Source of the DNA: Aestuariibacter sp. A3R04
GTDB taxonomy: Bacteria > Pseudomonadota > Gammaproteobacteria > Enterobacterales > Alteromonadaceae
Assembly: GCF_018860805.1 (NCBI RefSeq)
Contig: NZ_JAHKQR010000016.1
Span: 248,001-312,000, forward strand
Direction: 5' to 3'
Length of the DNA stretch: 64,000 nt
Shown here one piece after another: positions 1-7,632 of this stretch (its first letter is position 1; every line of letters starts with the position of its first letter). Both the position numbers and the translations under genes were made by a program. Below the pieces are notes generated by a model. The model had not been told where the DNA came from and searched no databases. It saw only the letters and a program-made list of their open reading frames with translations.

Positions 1-30
1 GTAGCCATGTAAACAAAGTAATGGTGTTTG

Positions 31-70
31 TGCGTAATCGGGTTTGTTCACATCTCGATTACGCATTTTT
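31..70 (+). terminator. Rho-independent terminator of an upstream gene outside the window
   Basis: A ten-base stem, TGCGTAATCG at 31-40 pairing with CGATTACGCA at 56-65, is followed directly by five T residues. The loop is 15 bases. It closes a plus-strand transcript whose gene lies left of the window, so the halogenase gene at 152 probably has its own promoter. Confidence 0.65.
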
Positions 71-151
71 AGTCTCAATACATTGCCGCTTTTGACACAG
101 CTGCCATTGAGTAGCAATGAGTAGGCAATGTTAAAGGAAGAGGTTTAATCC

Positions 152-1657
152 ATGGGCGAGGCTCGATTAAGAAGAATCGTTATTTTAGGAGGGGGAACAG
201 CCGGCTGGATCGCTGCAGCGGGTCTGGTCAACAGGTTAAAACAGAAATATATCGAAGTCGTCCTCATTGAGTCGGAGAGTATTCCAACGGTAGGTGTAGG
301 AGAGGCAACGATTCCTCCAATGCGAACCTTTTTACAAAGTTTAGGTATCAATGAGCGAGATTTTATCCGGAAAACCAACGCGAGTTTTAAATTAGGGATT
401 AAATTTTCCGATTGGCACACAAAAGGTGATGCCTATTTTCACGCCTTTGGTAAAACAGGTGTTGTGTTCGACAAAAATGAATTTTATCGAAGTTGGGATA
501 GAGCAAGGGCTAATGGCTACCAGGGGAAATTCACTGATTTCTGCCCTGCGGTATCCATGTGCCAACAGAATAAATTTTACCGCGAACAAGATGTGCCGAA
601 AGAATCTTTTGTTTCGGGTGCCAGCTATGCGTACCACTTTGACGCAGGTTTAATGGCCCGCTATTTGAGCGACTATGCGCAGACGCGCGGAATTAAGCGC
701 ATTGAGGGAACTGTCACGGAGGTAACAAAAGATAGTCACGGATATATTAGACGTTTAACGCTTTCTGATGGCACGCCGGTTGAAGGAGACTTTTTCATCG
801 ACTGTTCCGGGTTTAAGGGTATTTTAATTGAGGAGACGTTGAAAACTGGCTATACGGATTGGCGCGACTATTTGCCCTGCGATAGAGCGGTGACCGTGCA
901 ATCAGAGCAAATCCACGACATTCCTCCTTATACCCACTCTGTGGCCAAAGACAGCGGTTGGATGTGGCAAATACCCCTGGAAAACCGCATGGGAAACGGC
1001 TATGTTTTCAGTAGTCGCTATTGTTCCGATGAGAAAGCGAAGCGGACATTGCTAGAGACCCTGGGCAATCAGACTTTAATTTCAGATATAAGGTTTATCC
1101 CCTTCACAACGGGGGTTAGGAAGAAATTATGGAATAAGAACTGCCTCGCGTTAGGCTTGTCGTCGGGCTTTTTAGAGCCATTAGAGTCAACCGCTATCCA
1201 TTTAGTGGTAAAAAGCCTGGAAGTATTTATGACAATGTTACCTGACGGGAATTGCGATGAGTTACTGTCGAATGAGTTTAATCGGATCATGCTTCAAGAG
1301 TATGAAAATATCAGAGACTTCATAATACTGCATTACTGCACGACCCAAAGGGATGATTCACCCTTTTGGGATTTCTGTAGACATATGCCTATCCCACCTT
1401 CTTTGCAGGAAAAAATCGCGCTGTTTCAATCCAAGGGGGTTATTTTCTACAACCCTTATGATTTATTCAAACCGGTTAATTGGTATTCAGTTTTTGAAGG
1501 TATGAAGGTTCACCCTAAAAGGCAAGACCCCATTACCGAACTAACCGATATAAGATCCATGGTCACTATTTTAGACCAAATGCGCCTCAAAATAGACGAC
1601 ACCGTACGCCGCCTCCCCTCCCACAGAGCATTTTTGAACACTTACGGCCAAACGTGA
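152..1657 (+). CDS. Flavin-dependent tryptophan halogenase family protein
   Basis: The 501-residue protein matches the PrnA/RebH fold and length. It has the FAD-binding motif GGGTAGW (residues 13-19), the catalytic Lys in SFKLGIKF (K80, equivalent to PrnA K79), the family motif GWMWQIP (269-275) that separates FAD from substrate, and EPLEST near the catalytic Glu. Family members use FADH2, O2 and halide to make a lysine chloramine or HOCl that halogenates aromatics. Its true substrate is not visible. In Alteromonadales and Caulobacterales such genes often sit beside TonB receptors and sugar-uptake genes rather than natural-product clusters, as here with an MFS sugar porter and a 2OG oxygenase. 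The start follows AAAGGAAGAGG. It is convergent with the next gene, with 9 bases between. Confidence 0.88.
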   Translation: MGEARLRRIVILGGGTAGWIAAAGLVNRLKQKYIEVVLIESESIPTVGVGEATIPPMRTFLQSLGINERDFIRKTNASFKLGIKFSDWHTKGDAYFHAFGKTGVVFDKNEFYRSWDRARANGYQGKFTDFCPAVSMCQQNKFYREQDVPKESFVSGASYAYHFDAGLMARYLSDYAQTRGIKRIEGTVTEVTKDSHGYIRRLTLSDGTPVEGDFFIDCSGFKGILIEETLKTGYTDWRDYLPCDRAVTVQSEQIHDIPPYTHSVAKDSGWMWQIPLENRMGNGYVFSSRYCSDEKAKRTLLETLGNQTLISDIRFIPFTTGVRKKLWNKNCLALGLSSGFLEPLESTAIHLVVKSLEVFMTMLPDGNCDELLSNEFNRIMLQEYENIRDFIILHYCTTQRDDSPFWDFCRHMPIPPSLQEKIALFQSKGVIFYNPYDLFKPVNWYSVFEGMKVHPKRQDPITELTDIRSMVTILDQMRLKIDDTVRRLPSHRAFLNTYGQT

Positions 1658-1666
1658 ACAGCGGTG

Positions 1667-2428
1667 TTAATTGAACATTCCAAAAGACGTACTTTTACAA
1701 AACTGTGGAATATTCGTTTTCCTGAACCCTTCAGCTGATAAAGAAATATTGACGACAAAAGATTTCCGATACCCATAGCCGTCGGGATACGGGTACACAC
1801 AATGCTTGATATTCGCAGGAAACATATAGTATTTACTGACTTCTGGAATAATATTTATCGCATGGGGTACAAATGGGCTGTGTTTGGCTACCACCTCTGG
1901 AAGCAGCACTAAGCTGCCTGGATGCCCATCTTTGAACTGAAATTTCGTTACTTTTTGTTTTTCTGCGGCCATACGCATCTTTTTCCAATCAGGTACCTCT
2001 AAGTACCCCACTGTGGTCAACAAACAGTCAGGATGCATATGGATTGGGTTGTAATCATAGTTGGGCAATGACAAATTAGCCCATGCGCCAACGAGTCTTA
2101 TGTCTTGAGATAATAGCGGTTGTCCGGGATTTAATAAAACTTGCGTCGAATTTAAAAAGTGTGCAGCAACCTGACAAATACCAACCGCAGCGCCCGACTT
2201 ATCTAAAATTTCACGAATATTGATTTCACTAAAATTTCGCCCAACGAGCTTGTCTCCATATTCCAGCTCGCCGTTTTTTTCGCCAGACTTCAGTTCCTTT
2301 TCCCAAATTTCATTACAATAGTCAGCGATTTCCTTAACAAGGTTATCCGGCAGTCTGGTATCGGCAATGGGTGGCGAAAAAGGATAGCTTATATTAATGC
2401 TATTGGATGATTTTATATTCTCATTCAT
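1667..2428 (-). CDS. Putative 2OG-Fe(II) oxygenase (TIGR02466-like)
   Basis: The 253-residue protein has a late double-stranded beta-helix pattern like the TIGR02466 family. Candidate iron ligands are H130/H132 and D134 in IHMHPD and H209 in ANIKHCVYPY, and R221 in YRKSFVVNIS is a candidate 2-oxoglutarate-binding Arg. No signal peptide is seen, so it is cytoplasmic. The substrate is unknown. Proteins of this type recur with flavin halogenases and TonB receptors in carbohydrate-utilisation loci, so a role in modifying a ligand, siderophore-like factor or surface protein is conceivable but unproven. It lies 42 bases downstream of the small membrane peptide gene and both are probably on one transcript starting near the 2586 operator. 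Confidence 0.6.
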   Translation of the reverse strand: MNENIKSSNSINISYPFSPPIADTRLPDNLVKEIADYCNEIWEKELKSGEKNGELEYGDKLVGRNFSEINIREILDKSGAAVGICQVAAHFLNSTQVLLNPGQPLLSQDIRLVGAWANLSLPNYDYNPIHMHPDCLLTTVGYLEVPDWKKMRMAAEKQKVTKFQFKDGHPGSLVLLPEVVAKHSPFVPHAINIIPEVSKYYMFPANIKHCVYPYPDGYGYRKSFVVNISLSAEGFRKTNIPQFCKSTSFGMFN

Positions 2429-2470
2429 AACTACTATTCCCTGTTACCTGAATAAAAGACGGTTGAGTGA

Positions 2471-2539
2471 CTAGAGTTTTGCCCAGGTAATAAGCAAAAC
2501 CAATATTGCTATTGAAATGAGTACCGCTGTGATTGCCAT
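2471..2539 (-). CDS. 22-residue single-span membrane peptide
   Basis: A short frame encodes MAITAVLISIAILVLLITW followed by AKL and a stop. Almost the whole peptide is one hydrophobic helix ending in Trp and Lys, typical of a small inner-membrane protein. A strong ribosome site, AAGGAGCGG, lies at the right distance upstream (about 2548-2556 on the minus strand). The gene lies between a LacI-type operator at 2586-2597 and the oxygenase gene. It could bind and tune the neighbouring MFS transporter or another membrane protein, as known for other bacterial small membrane proteins. This is inference; it could also be a leader peptide. Confidence 0.55.
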   Translation of the reverse strand: MAITAVLISIAILVLLITWAKL

Positions 2540-2585
2540 ATTTCTTCCGCTCCTTGTTCAGAGACTAATTTTCGGCCCGAAAAGT

Positions 2586-2597
2586 GTAACCGGTTAC
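2586..2597. promoter_or_regulatory. LacI-type operator GTAACCGGTTAC (copy 1)
   Basis: This is a perfect 12-base palindrome with the central CCGG common in LacI-family sites. It lies about 45 bases upstream of the small peptide gene and its oxygenase neighbour. An identical copy occurs at 4096-4107 upstream of the MFS gene, so one regulator probably controls both. No regulator gene is adjacent. Confidence 0.6.
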
Positions 2598-2700
2598 TAA
2601 TTAAGATGAGGTACGATCCTCAGGGCATTGTTGAATACGTTATCTCGCTAAAATGAGGATATTAACCGGTGCAAATGAACTGAATGTCTAACCAGCAAAA

Positions 2701-4026
2701 CTAGTTTCTTACCCGTTTCACAAGCAAACCGTCAGACACCGCTTCGAGTGACTTTCCCTTTGTTTCCGGCATTACAAAAAGTACCCATAGCAGCTGTAAA
2801 ACCATCATGCTCGAAAAGAAGCAGAAAATGACCCATGGTTCAAAAACACTGATTACAAGCGGCATCGAAAGCGTTATTAGGGCTGCAAAAACCCAATGCG
2901 TACTGCACCCGAGAGACAAACCCGCCGTACGAACCTGATTTGGAAATATTTCTGCAATAAACACCCAAATTACAGCGCCTTGACCGATGGCATGTGACGC
3001 AATAAATGCAAAAACGAAACACGCAACGGCAACGCCCCCCAAACCAGTAAAAAATGAATAGGACACCGCTGCCAGTGAACAAATGTAACCCAAAGAGCCA
3101 ATGACCATGAGGTTCTTTCTTCCGCACCGGTCAATGAGGTAAACACCAAGCATCGTAAATACTAAATTGGTTACTCCTACCCCCGCTGTAGATAAAAGTG
3201 CTGAAGACGCGTCTAACCCTGCGAGCTCAAAAACTCGCGGCGCGAAATACATGATGAAATTTATCCCCGAAGCCTGGTTAAAAAAAGCAATAAGAAAGGC
3301 CAGAGTAACAGGAATGAAGTTGGACTTAACAAATAGATTAGCAGATGCGTGAAAGCTAGCGTCTTGCTGGATCTCCGCAATTTGCTGTTCTGTGTTTTGA
3401 ACTCCCAACTCTTGCATAATCGCTCGCGCTTGCGCAACGTCGCCTTTTTTAACAATAAGCCAACGAGGGCTTTCTTTTACCCTGGACACCATGACGAGAT
3501 AAGCGAGGGCAGGAATGACTTCTAAGCCAAGCATAATGCGCCAATTCAACCCTATTAACACTGAAATGGCATAATTGGACAGAAAAGCGATTAAGATCCC
3601 GAAAACAATTTGAAATTGGTACAAGGCGGCCAGTTTGCCTCTGTTTTTTGGGGGCGCAATTTCGGAAATGTAGGCAGGAACAACAATGGATGATATTCCA
3701 ACGCCTATGCCACCTAAAAATCTCAATACGGAAAAACTAATCGGCTCAGGAGCGACTGCAGATCCAAGTGCAGAAAGTAAAAACAGCAGCCCGATAAAAA
3801 CCAGAGTTTTCTTGCGCCCCAGGCGATCACAGGGAATATTGGCAAAGAGTGCGCCGAGTACCGTCCCCCACAATGCGGAAGACATTATCCATATACCGTG
3901 GTCCATAGGGCTTAGTTGCCATAGTGCCTGGACAGGTCTATCGGCCCCGGATATTACAGCTGTATCAAAGCCGAAAAGAAACCCCGCCAGTGAAACGGTA
4001 ATTGACCAATAGGTAATTTTTTTCAT
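2701..4026 (-). CDS. MFS sugar:proton symporter (sugar porter family)
   Basis: The 441-residue protein has about 12 membrane spans and sugar-porter signatures: DRLGRK after helix 2, PESPRWL at the end of the N-half, DRCGRK after the helix 8 region, and the family C-terminal motif PETKGKSLE. The substrate is probably a hexose or pentose (XylE/GalP-like), but motifs alone cannot fix it. The gene is the first of a minus-strand group that may continue through the small peptide and oxygenase genes. It is preceded by a GTAACCGGTTAC operator at 4096-4107, so induction by a sugar through a LacI-family repressor is likely. Confidence 0.85.
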   Translation of the reverse strand: MKKITYWSITVSLAGFLFGFDTAVISGADRPVQALWQLSPMDHGIWIMSSALWGTVLGALFANIPCDRLGRKKTLVFIGLLFLLSALGSAVAPEPISFSVLRFLGGIGVGISSIVVPAYISEIAPPKNRGKLAALYQFQIVFGILIAFLSNYAISVLIGLNWRIMLGLEVIPALAYLVMVSRVKESPRWLIVKKGDVAQARAIMQELGVQNTEQQIAEIQQDASFHASANLFVKSNFIPVTLAFLIAFFNQASGINFIMYFAPRVFELAGLDASSALLSTAGVGVTNLVFTMLGVYLIDRCGRKNLMVIGSLGYICSLAAVSYSFFTGLGGVAVACFVFAFIASHAIGQGAVIWVFIAEIFPNQVRTAGLSLGCSTHWVFAALITLSMPLVISVFEPWVIFCFFSSMMVLQLLWVLFVMPETKGKSLEAVSDGLLVKRVRN

Positions 4027-4095
4027 TATTTAAAGCACTCAACTCTGTTGGCAGCAAAAACTTTTCAGGCGTCAATTTAACGTTATATTTACAAA

Positions 4096-4107
4096 GTAAC
4101 CGGTTAC
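4096..4107. promoter_or_regulatory. LacI-type operator GTAACCGGTTAC (copy 2)
   Basis: This palindrome is identical to 2586-2597. It lies 70 bases upstream of the MFS transporter start, a normal position for a repressor site. It differs from the uronate operator (TGCCACCGGTGGCA) and from the gluconate operator (GTTACCGGTAAC) elsewhere in the window. Confidence 0.6.
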
Positions 4108-4295
4108 AGTTTATTTTTCAATTGGTTTAACCTCATTTATTTCAAATTTTTCAACTGGTGTTCAGTGCTTCTCATACTGATCTGCGTTAATACACAACTG
4201 ACTTTTGAATAAATGGGAAGGGGTGGACACTATACGGCTTTAGCAATTTACAACTGAACATGGCCTCTGAACCTAAACAAAAGTGAATTACCGCT

Positions 4296-4309
4296 TGCCA
4301 CCGGTGGCA
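4296..4309. promoter_or_regulatory. Uronate-regulator operator TGCCACCGGTGGCA (copy 1)
   Basis: This perfect 14-base palindrome lies about 160 bases upstream of the TRAP binding-protein gene. The identical sequence occurs at 8705-8718 before altronate dehydratase. The LacI-family regulator encoded at 7633-8655 between the two targets is the likely binder. Confidence 0.7.
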
Positions 4310-4469
4310 TTTATTTTCTAAGATGTTAATATTGTTAACTCGCTGTACGAATTTACATTTAGTGTTCGGGATGCAAAGGTTGCTCAATATGGCAATACAC
4401 AAAGACAGAGCGTCCACCGTAAGTCAGCAAAAGTTATACCCGCCCGATGTATTGAATTAGGACGTTGAA

Positions 4470-5462
4470 GTGATGAAGTTCCTTGTTAAAGCCATATTGT
4501 TTTCTCTGCTCTGCGGCACTGCTCATCTTATTGCAGGTTGCGCAGATAAAAACAGCAGTAGCGACGTCTTGTTACGACTGGGCCATAGCCTCGACCCCCA
4601 GCATTCCGTGCATAAAGCGATGGTGTTTCTAGGCGAACGATTGCATGAGTACTCGGGCGGTACCATGAAAGTAAGGATTTACCCTGGCAGCCAGCTTGGC
4701 TCTGAACGAGACATGATAGAGTTGTTGCAAATTGGCTCTTTAGATATGACCAAAGTGTCGGCCAGTTCCCTAGAAGGCTTTGCGCCAGAGACGCAAATAT
4801 TCAGCATTCCTTATGTATTTCGGGACAACGAACATTACTGGAGAGTACTTAACAGCCCGATAGGCAAGGATCTTCTTACTGGTGTGGAGACTTTCAAACT
4901 CAAAGGGCTGGGCTATTACGATGCCGGTAGCCGAAGTTTCTACACCAATGACCGCCCCATCAACACTCCGGCCGACTTAAAAGGGATGAAAATTCGCGTA
5001 CTCAATAGCCCAACGGCGGTCAAAACAGTGCGCGCGTTAGGCGGAGCGGCCACTCCGGTTTCCTGGGGAGAACTCTACACAGCCTTACAACAAGGAGTTG
5101 TAGAAGGCGCTGAGAACAATCCGCCGAGCTATTATCTTTCCCGTCACTATGAAATTGCCCGTTATTACTCGTTAGATGAGCATACCTCTGTACCTGATGT
5201 CATGCTGATGTCACTGAGAACCTGGCAACACCTTACTGCGCAGCAACAGGAATGGGTTCGCATGGCAATGGCCGACTCTGTTGCTCATCAACGCGAGCTG
5301 TGGCGGGCATCTACCGAAGCGTCGCTGGCTAAAGTTATTGAAGACGGTGTAGAGGTTATTTACCCCGACAAACAGCCCTTCGTGGACGCCGTAAAACCCT
5401 TCCACGACAGCTACAAAGGTACTGATGTGGGTGATTTACTTGAAAAAATTAAGGCGATGTAA
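4470..5462 (+). CDS. TRAP transporter substrate-binding protein (DctP family)
   Basis: This extracytoplasmic solute receptor is about 330 residues, the usual DctP length. The N-terminus is a lipoprotein-type signal (LIAGC lipobox), so the mature protein is probably lipid-anchored in the periplasmic face rather than free. LKGMKIRV holds the conserved Arg that binds the carboxylate of TRAP substrates, followed by the typical ELYTALQQGVVEGAENN region. Context with uxaA, uxaC and kdgK points to D-galacturonate or D-glucuronate. The first codon may be the GTG at 4470 or the ATG at 4473, as AGGA at 4459-4462 suits either. It is first gene of a dctPQM operon preceded by the TGCCACCGGTGGCA operator. 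Confidence 0.88.
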   Translation: MMKFLVKAILFSLLCGTAHLIAGCADKNSSSDVLLRLGHSLDPQHSVHKAMVFLGERLHEYSGGTMKVRIYPGSQLGSERDMIELLQIGSLDMTKVSASSLEGFAPETQIFSIPYVFRDNEHYWRVLNSPIGKDLLTGVETFKLKGLGYYDAGSRSFYTNDRPINTPADLKGMKIRVLNSPTAVKTVRALGGAATPVSWGELYTALQQGVVEGAENNPPSYYLSRHYEIARYYSLDEHTSVPDVMLMSLRTWQHLTAQQQEWVRMAMADSVAHQRELWRASTEASLAKVIEDGVEVIYPDKQPFVDAVKPFHDSYKGTDVGDLLEKIKAM

Positions 5463-5465
5463 GGC

Positions 5466-5954
5466 ATGCGTAATTTGGTGAAGTTAATAGACAAAACGCT
5501 GGCTGGCGCACTTATTATAGCCATGATAAGCATTCTTCTCGTTGTGATCTGGCAGGTAATCTCACGCTATTTATTACAGGATCCTGCCTCGGCAACTGAG
5601 GAACTGTCCCGCTTCTTACTCATTTGGATTGGCATACTGGGCGCCGCCTATGCCTACCGTCAGAAAGTACATCTGGGCTTTAATTTGTTGGTACACAAGC
5701 AGTCAGAAAAAGTACAAAAGCTAATAATGACCGTTGTGGAATTACTGGTGATGATGTTTTGCGTGACCGTATTAGTCATGGGTGGCCACGCCCTGGTGAA
5801 CCTAACACTGGATCTCAATCAGATTTCCGCAGCACTGGGGGTAAAAGTGGGGTTGATATACACAGTACTGCCCATCTCCGGCGTCATTATCGCGTTCTAT
5901 TGCGGTGTGAATATCTACAACCTTTGGATAGACGAAACCCAGGAGCCACTGTAA
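5466..5954 (+). CDS. TRAP transporter small permease (DctQ family)
   Basis: The 162-residue membrane protein has four predicted helices and the RYLLQDPASATEELSRF segment typical of DctQ subunits. It forms the membrane complex with the large permease that follows and passes substrate from the DctP-type binding protein using a sodium gradient. It begins 3 bases after dctP, and its stop TAA overlaps the next start (TAATG), indicating coupled translation. Confidence 0.87.
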   Translation: MRNLVKLIDKTLAGALIIAMISILLVVIWQVISRYLLQDPASATEELSRFLLIWIGILGAAYAYRQKVHLGFNLLVHKQSEKVQKLIMTVVELLVMMFCVTVLVMGGHALVNLTLDLNQISAALGVKVGLIYTVLPISGVIIAFYCGVNIYNLWIDETQEPL

Positions 5955-7249
5955 TGGAAATGACAGCAGTAATTCTCATCGTCGGCTTCTTTTTCTTCCT
6001 GCTTATTAATGTGCCCGTATCAATGAGCATTGGGCTGGCAACATTGCTTGCCATGCTGGCGAGTGTGGAATTTGAGCCCGCAGTGACCACAATAGCACAG
6101 CGAATGGCCGGTGGACTGAACAGCTTCGCGTTACTGGCCATCCCATTTTTTGTAATGTCCGGCCTTATTATGGGCCGGGGCGGTATTGCCAAACGTCTGA
6201 TTGAATGCGCTATGGCACTTATCGGTGCCCTACCCGGCGGCCTGGCACTTGTGAACGTGGTGTCGTGCATGCTTTTCGGCGCAATTTCAGGCTCCGCTGT
6301 TGCCGCCTGTTCCGCCATTGGCAGTTTTATGCTGCCTGAAATGAAGAAAAAAGGCTATGACCCCAATTTTTCTGCAGCAGTTACCGCCGCAGCTGCCACT
6401 ACAGGAATGCTCATTCCGCCCAGCAACATTCTGATTGTCTACGCCATTGCTAGTGGCGGAGTGTCGATAGCTGCATTATTTATGGCAGGTTACATTCCCG
6501 GCATCATGGTAGGTTTGGCACTCATGGTGGTTTGCTATGTGTGGGCAAAAATAAAGGGGTACCCACTTTCAGAGCGCCTGCCCTTGAAAGTAGTCGTCGG
6601 GAAACTATTCGCCGCGTTACCCAGTTTGTTTCTGATTGTACTGGTGATTGGCGGTATTGTTGGCGGCATCTTCACGGCCACAGAAGCCGGTGCCATTGCA
6701 GTGGTTTATTCGCTAATCCTTTCGGTAGGTTTTTATGGCGAGGTAAAAATAAAAGAACTTCCGGGTATTTTCCTTAAGTCTGCAGAAACCACGGCTATTG
6801 TAATGTTACTAATTGCAGCTTCTACAGCGATGTCGTGGTTGTTGTCATTTGAGAATATTCCGCAAATACTCAGCCAGGCGCTGTTAGATTTAAGCGACAA
6901 CCCCATTGTTATCCTGCTGCTCATTAATCTGTTATTGATTGTAGTAGGCGCATTTCTTGACATGACACCAGCAGTGCTGATATTTACACCTATTTTTCTG
7001 CCGGTGGCAGTGCAACTGGGCATGTCTCCGCTGCAGTTCGGTATAATGATTGTCCTCAATTTGTCTATTGGCCTGTGCTCTCCTCCTGTCGGGGCTGTAC
7101 TCTTTATTACATGCGCGATCGCTAAAACCAAACTCGAAAATATCATCCGACCTTTACTACCTCTATACGCAGCAATGTTTGTAGTGCTCATGTTAGTAAC
7201 TTATTTCTCCTGGTTCTCAGAAGCCCTACCCAACGCCCTCGGTTTCTAA
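5954..7249 (+). CDS. TRAP transporter large permease (DctM family)
   Basis: The 431-residue protein has about 12 hydrophobic helices and DctM signatures such as GAISGSAVAACSAIGSFM and IPPSNILIVYA. The start is the ATG at 5954 that overlaps the dctQ stop. The longer frame reaching back to 5759 runs through dctQ in another phase and is not translated. It is the ion-coupled channel subunit for uronate uptake. The transcript ends near the structured repeat that follows. Confidence 0.88.
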   Translation: MEMTAVILIVGFFFFLLINVPVSMSIGLATLLAMLASVEFEPAVTTIAQRMAGGLNSFALLAIPFFVMSGLIMGRGGIAKRLIECAMALIGALPGGLALVNVVSCMLFGAISGSAVAACSAIGSFMLPEMKKKGYDPNFSAAVTAAAATTGMLIPPSNILIVYAIASGGVSIAALFMAGYIPGIMVGLALMVVCYVWAKIKGYPLSERLPLKVVVGKLFAALPSLFLIVLVIGGIVGGIFTATEAGAIAVVYSLILSVGFYGEVKIKELPGIFLKSAETTAIVMLLIAASTAMSWLLSFENIPQILSQALLDLSDNPIVILLLINLLLIVVGAFLDMTPAVLIFTPIFLPVAVQLGMSPLQFGIMIVLNLSIGLCSPPVGAVLFITCAIAKTKLENIIRPLLPLYAAMFVVLMLVTYFSWFSEALPNALGF

Positions 7250-7259
7250 TGAAAGCCAA

Positions 7260-7318
7260 AAGTGAATTCACCGCCTGGTTTCCGGGAACAGTGAGCAACC
7301 GTGTTTGGCGCAGGTAAA
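7260..7318 (+). repeat. Intergenic direct repeat, left copy (59 bases)
   Basis: The 59 bases here are repeated exactly at 7432-7490, 172 bases away. Each copy begins with the palindrome GTGAATTCAC and contains the partly self-complementary CTGGTTTCCGGGAACAG. The two copies bracket a palindromic core, giving a modular repeat of the kind scattered between genes in marine gammaproteobacteria. No open frame is involved. Confidence 0.85.
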
Positions 7319-7364
7319 CGGCAACAGAACGAGGCGGCGAGCGGGAAAACAAGAGGTGAGTTTG

Positions 7365-7434
7365 CTTCAAAGCCCTCTGCCGCAGGGATGCGGCAGTGGA
7401 GCCCCCACGGACGGGTTCACGGCGTGCTTTGAAG
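7365..7434. repeat. Nested hairpin core of the intergenic repeat
   Basis: An outer inverted repeat, CTTCAAAGC (7365-7373) and GCTTTGAAG (7426-7434), encloses a perfect inner hairpin, CTGCCGCA-GGGA-TGCGGCAG (7377-7396). No T run follows, so it is not a standard terminator. It could stabilise the 3' end of the dctM transcript or be a non-autonomous mobile element. The gene-free stretch 7250-7632 otherwise contains only the promoter of the LacI gene. Confidence 0.7.
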
Positions 7435-7490
7435 TGAATTCACCGCCTGGTTTCCGGGAACAGTGAGCAACCGTGTTTGGCGCAGGTAAA
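7432..7490 (+). repeat. Intergenic direct repeat, right copy (59 bases)
   Basis: This is an exact copy of 7260-7318. Its first bases overlap the right arm of the outer inverted repeat, showing that the hairpin and flanking direct repeats belong to one element. Confidence 0.85.
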
Positions 7491-7632
7491 ATGACTAATA
7501 GTTGCAGCGGTTTTCGTTGTTTTAACTGGCTGGATAGGGCTACACTACCGTGTAATTCAATTCGTTATTAAAATGATAGAAAGATCAGGCTTTTGTGCGC
7601 AATGAATGCGCTTTCATTAAAAAGTGAAAACT

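Larger units (their letters stand above)
4027..4469. other. Divergent promoter region with two different operators
   Basis: This gene-free 443-base stretch separates the minus-strand MFS gene from the plus-strand TRAP operon. It holds GTAACCGGTTAC at 4096-4107, on the MFS side, and TGCCACCGGTGGCA at 4296-4309, on the TRAP side. The open frame on the minus strand at 4187-4417 has no protein-like features and would cross the operator. Confidence 0.6.

Noticed and set aside
2663..2676. TTAACCGGTGCAAA as a third copy of the GTAACCGGTTAC operator
   Set aside because: Only the central part matches and the symmetry is broken on the right side.
5759..5953. Longer start of the DctM frame reaching back into dctQ
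   Set aside because: It would be read through dctQ in another phase; the ATG at 5954 overlaps the dctQ stop and gives the normal DctM N-terminus.
7260..7490. Repeat pair as a CRISPR array
   Set aside because: There are only two copies, 172 bases apart, with a hairpin core between them and no cas genes.
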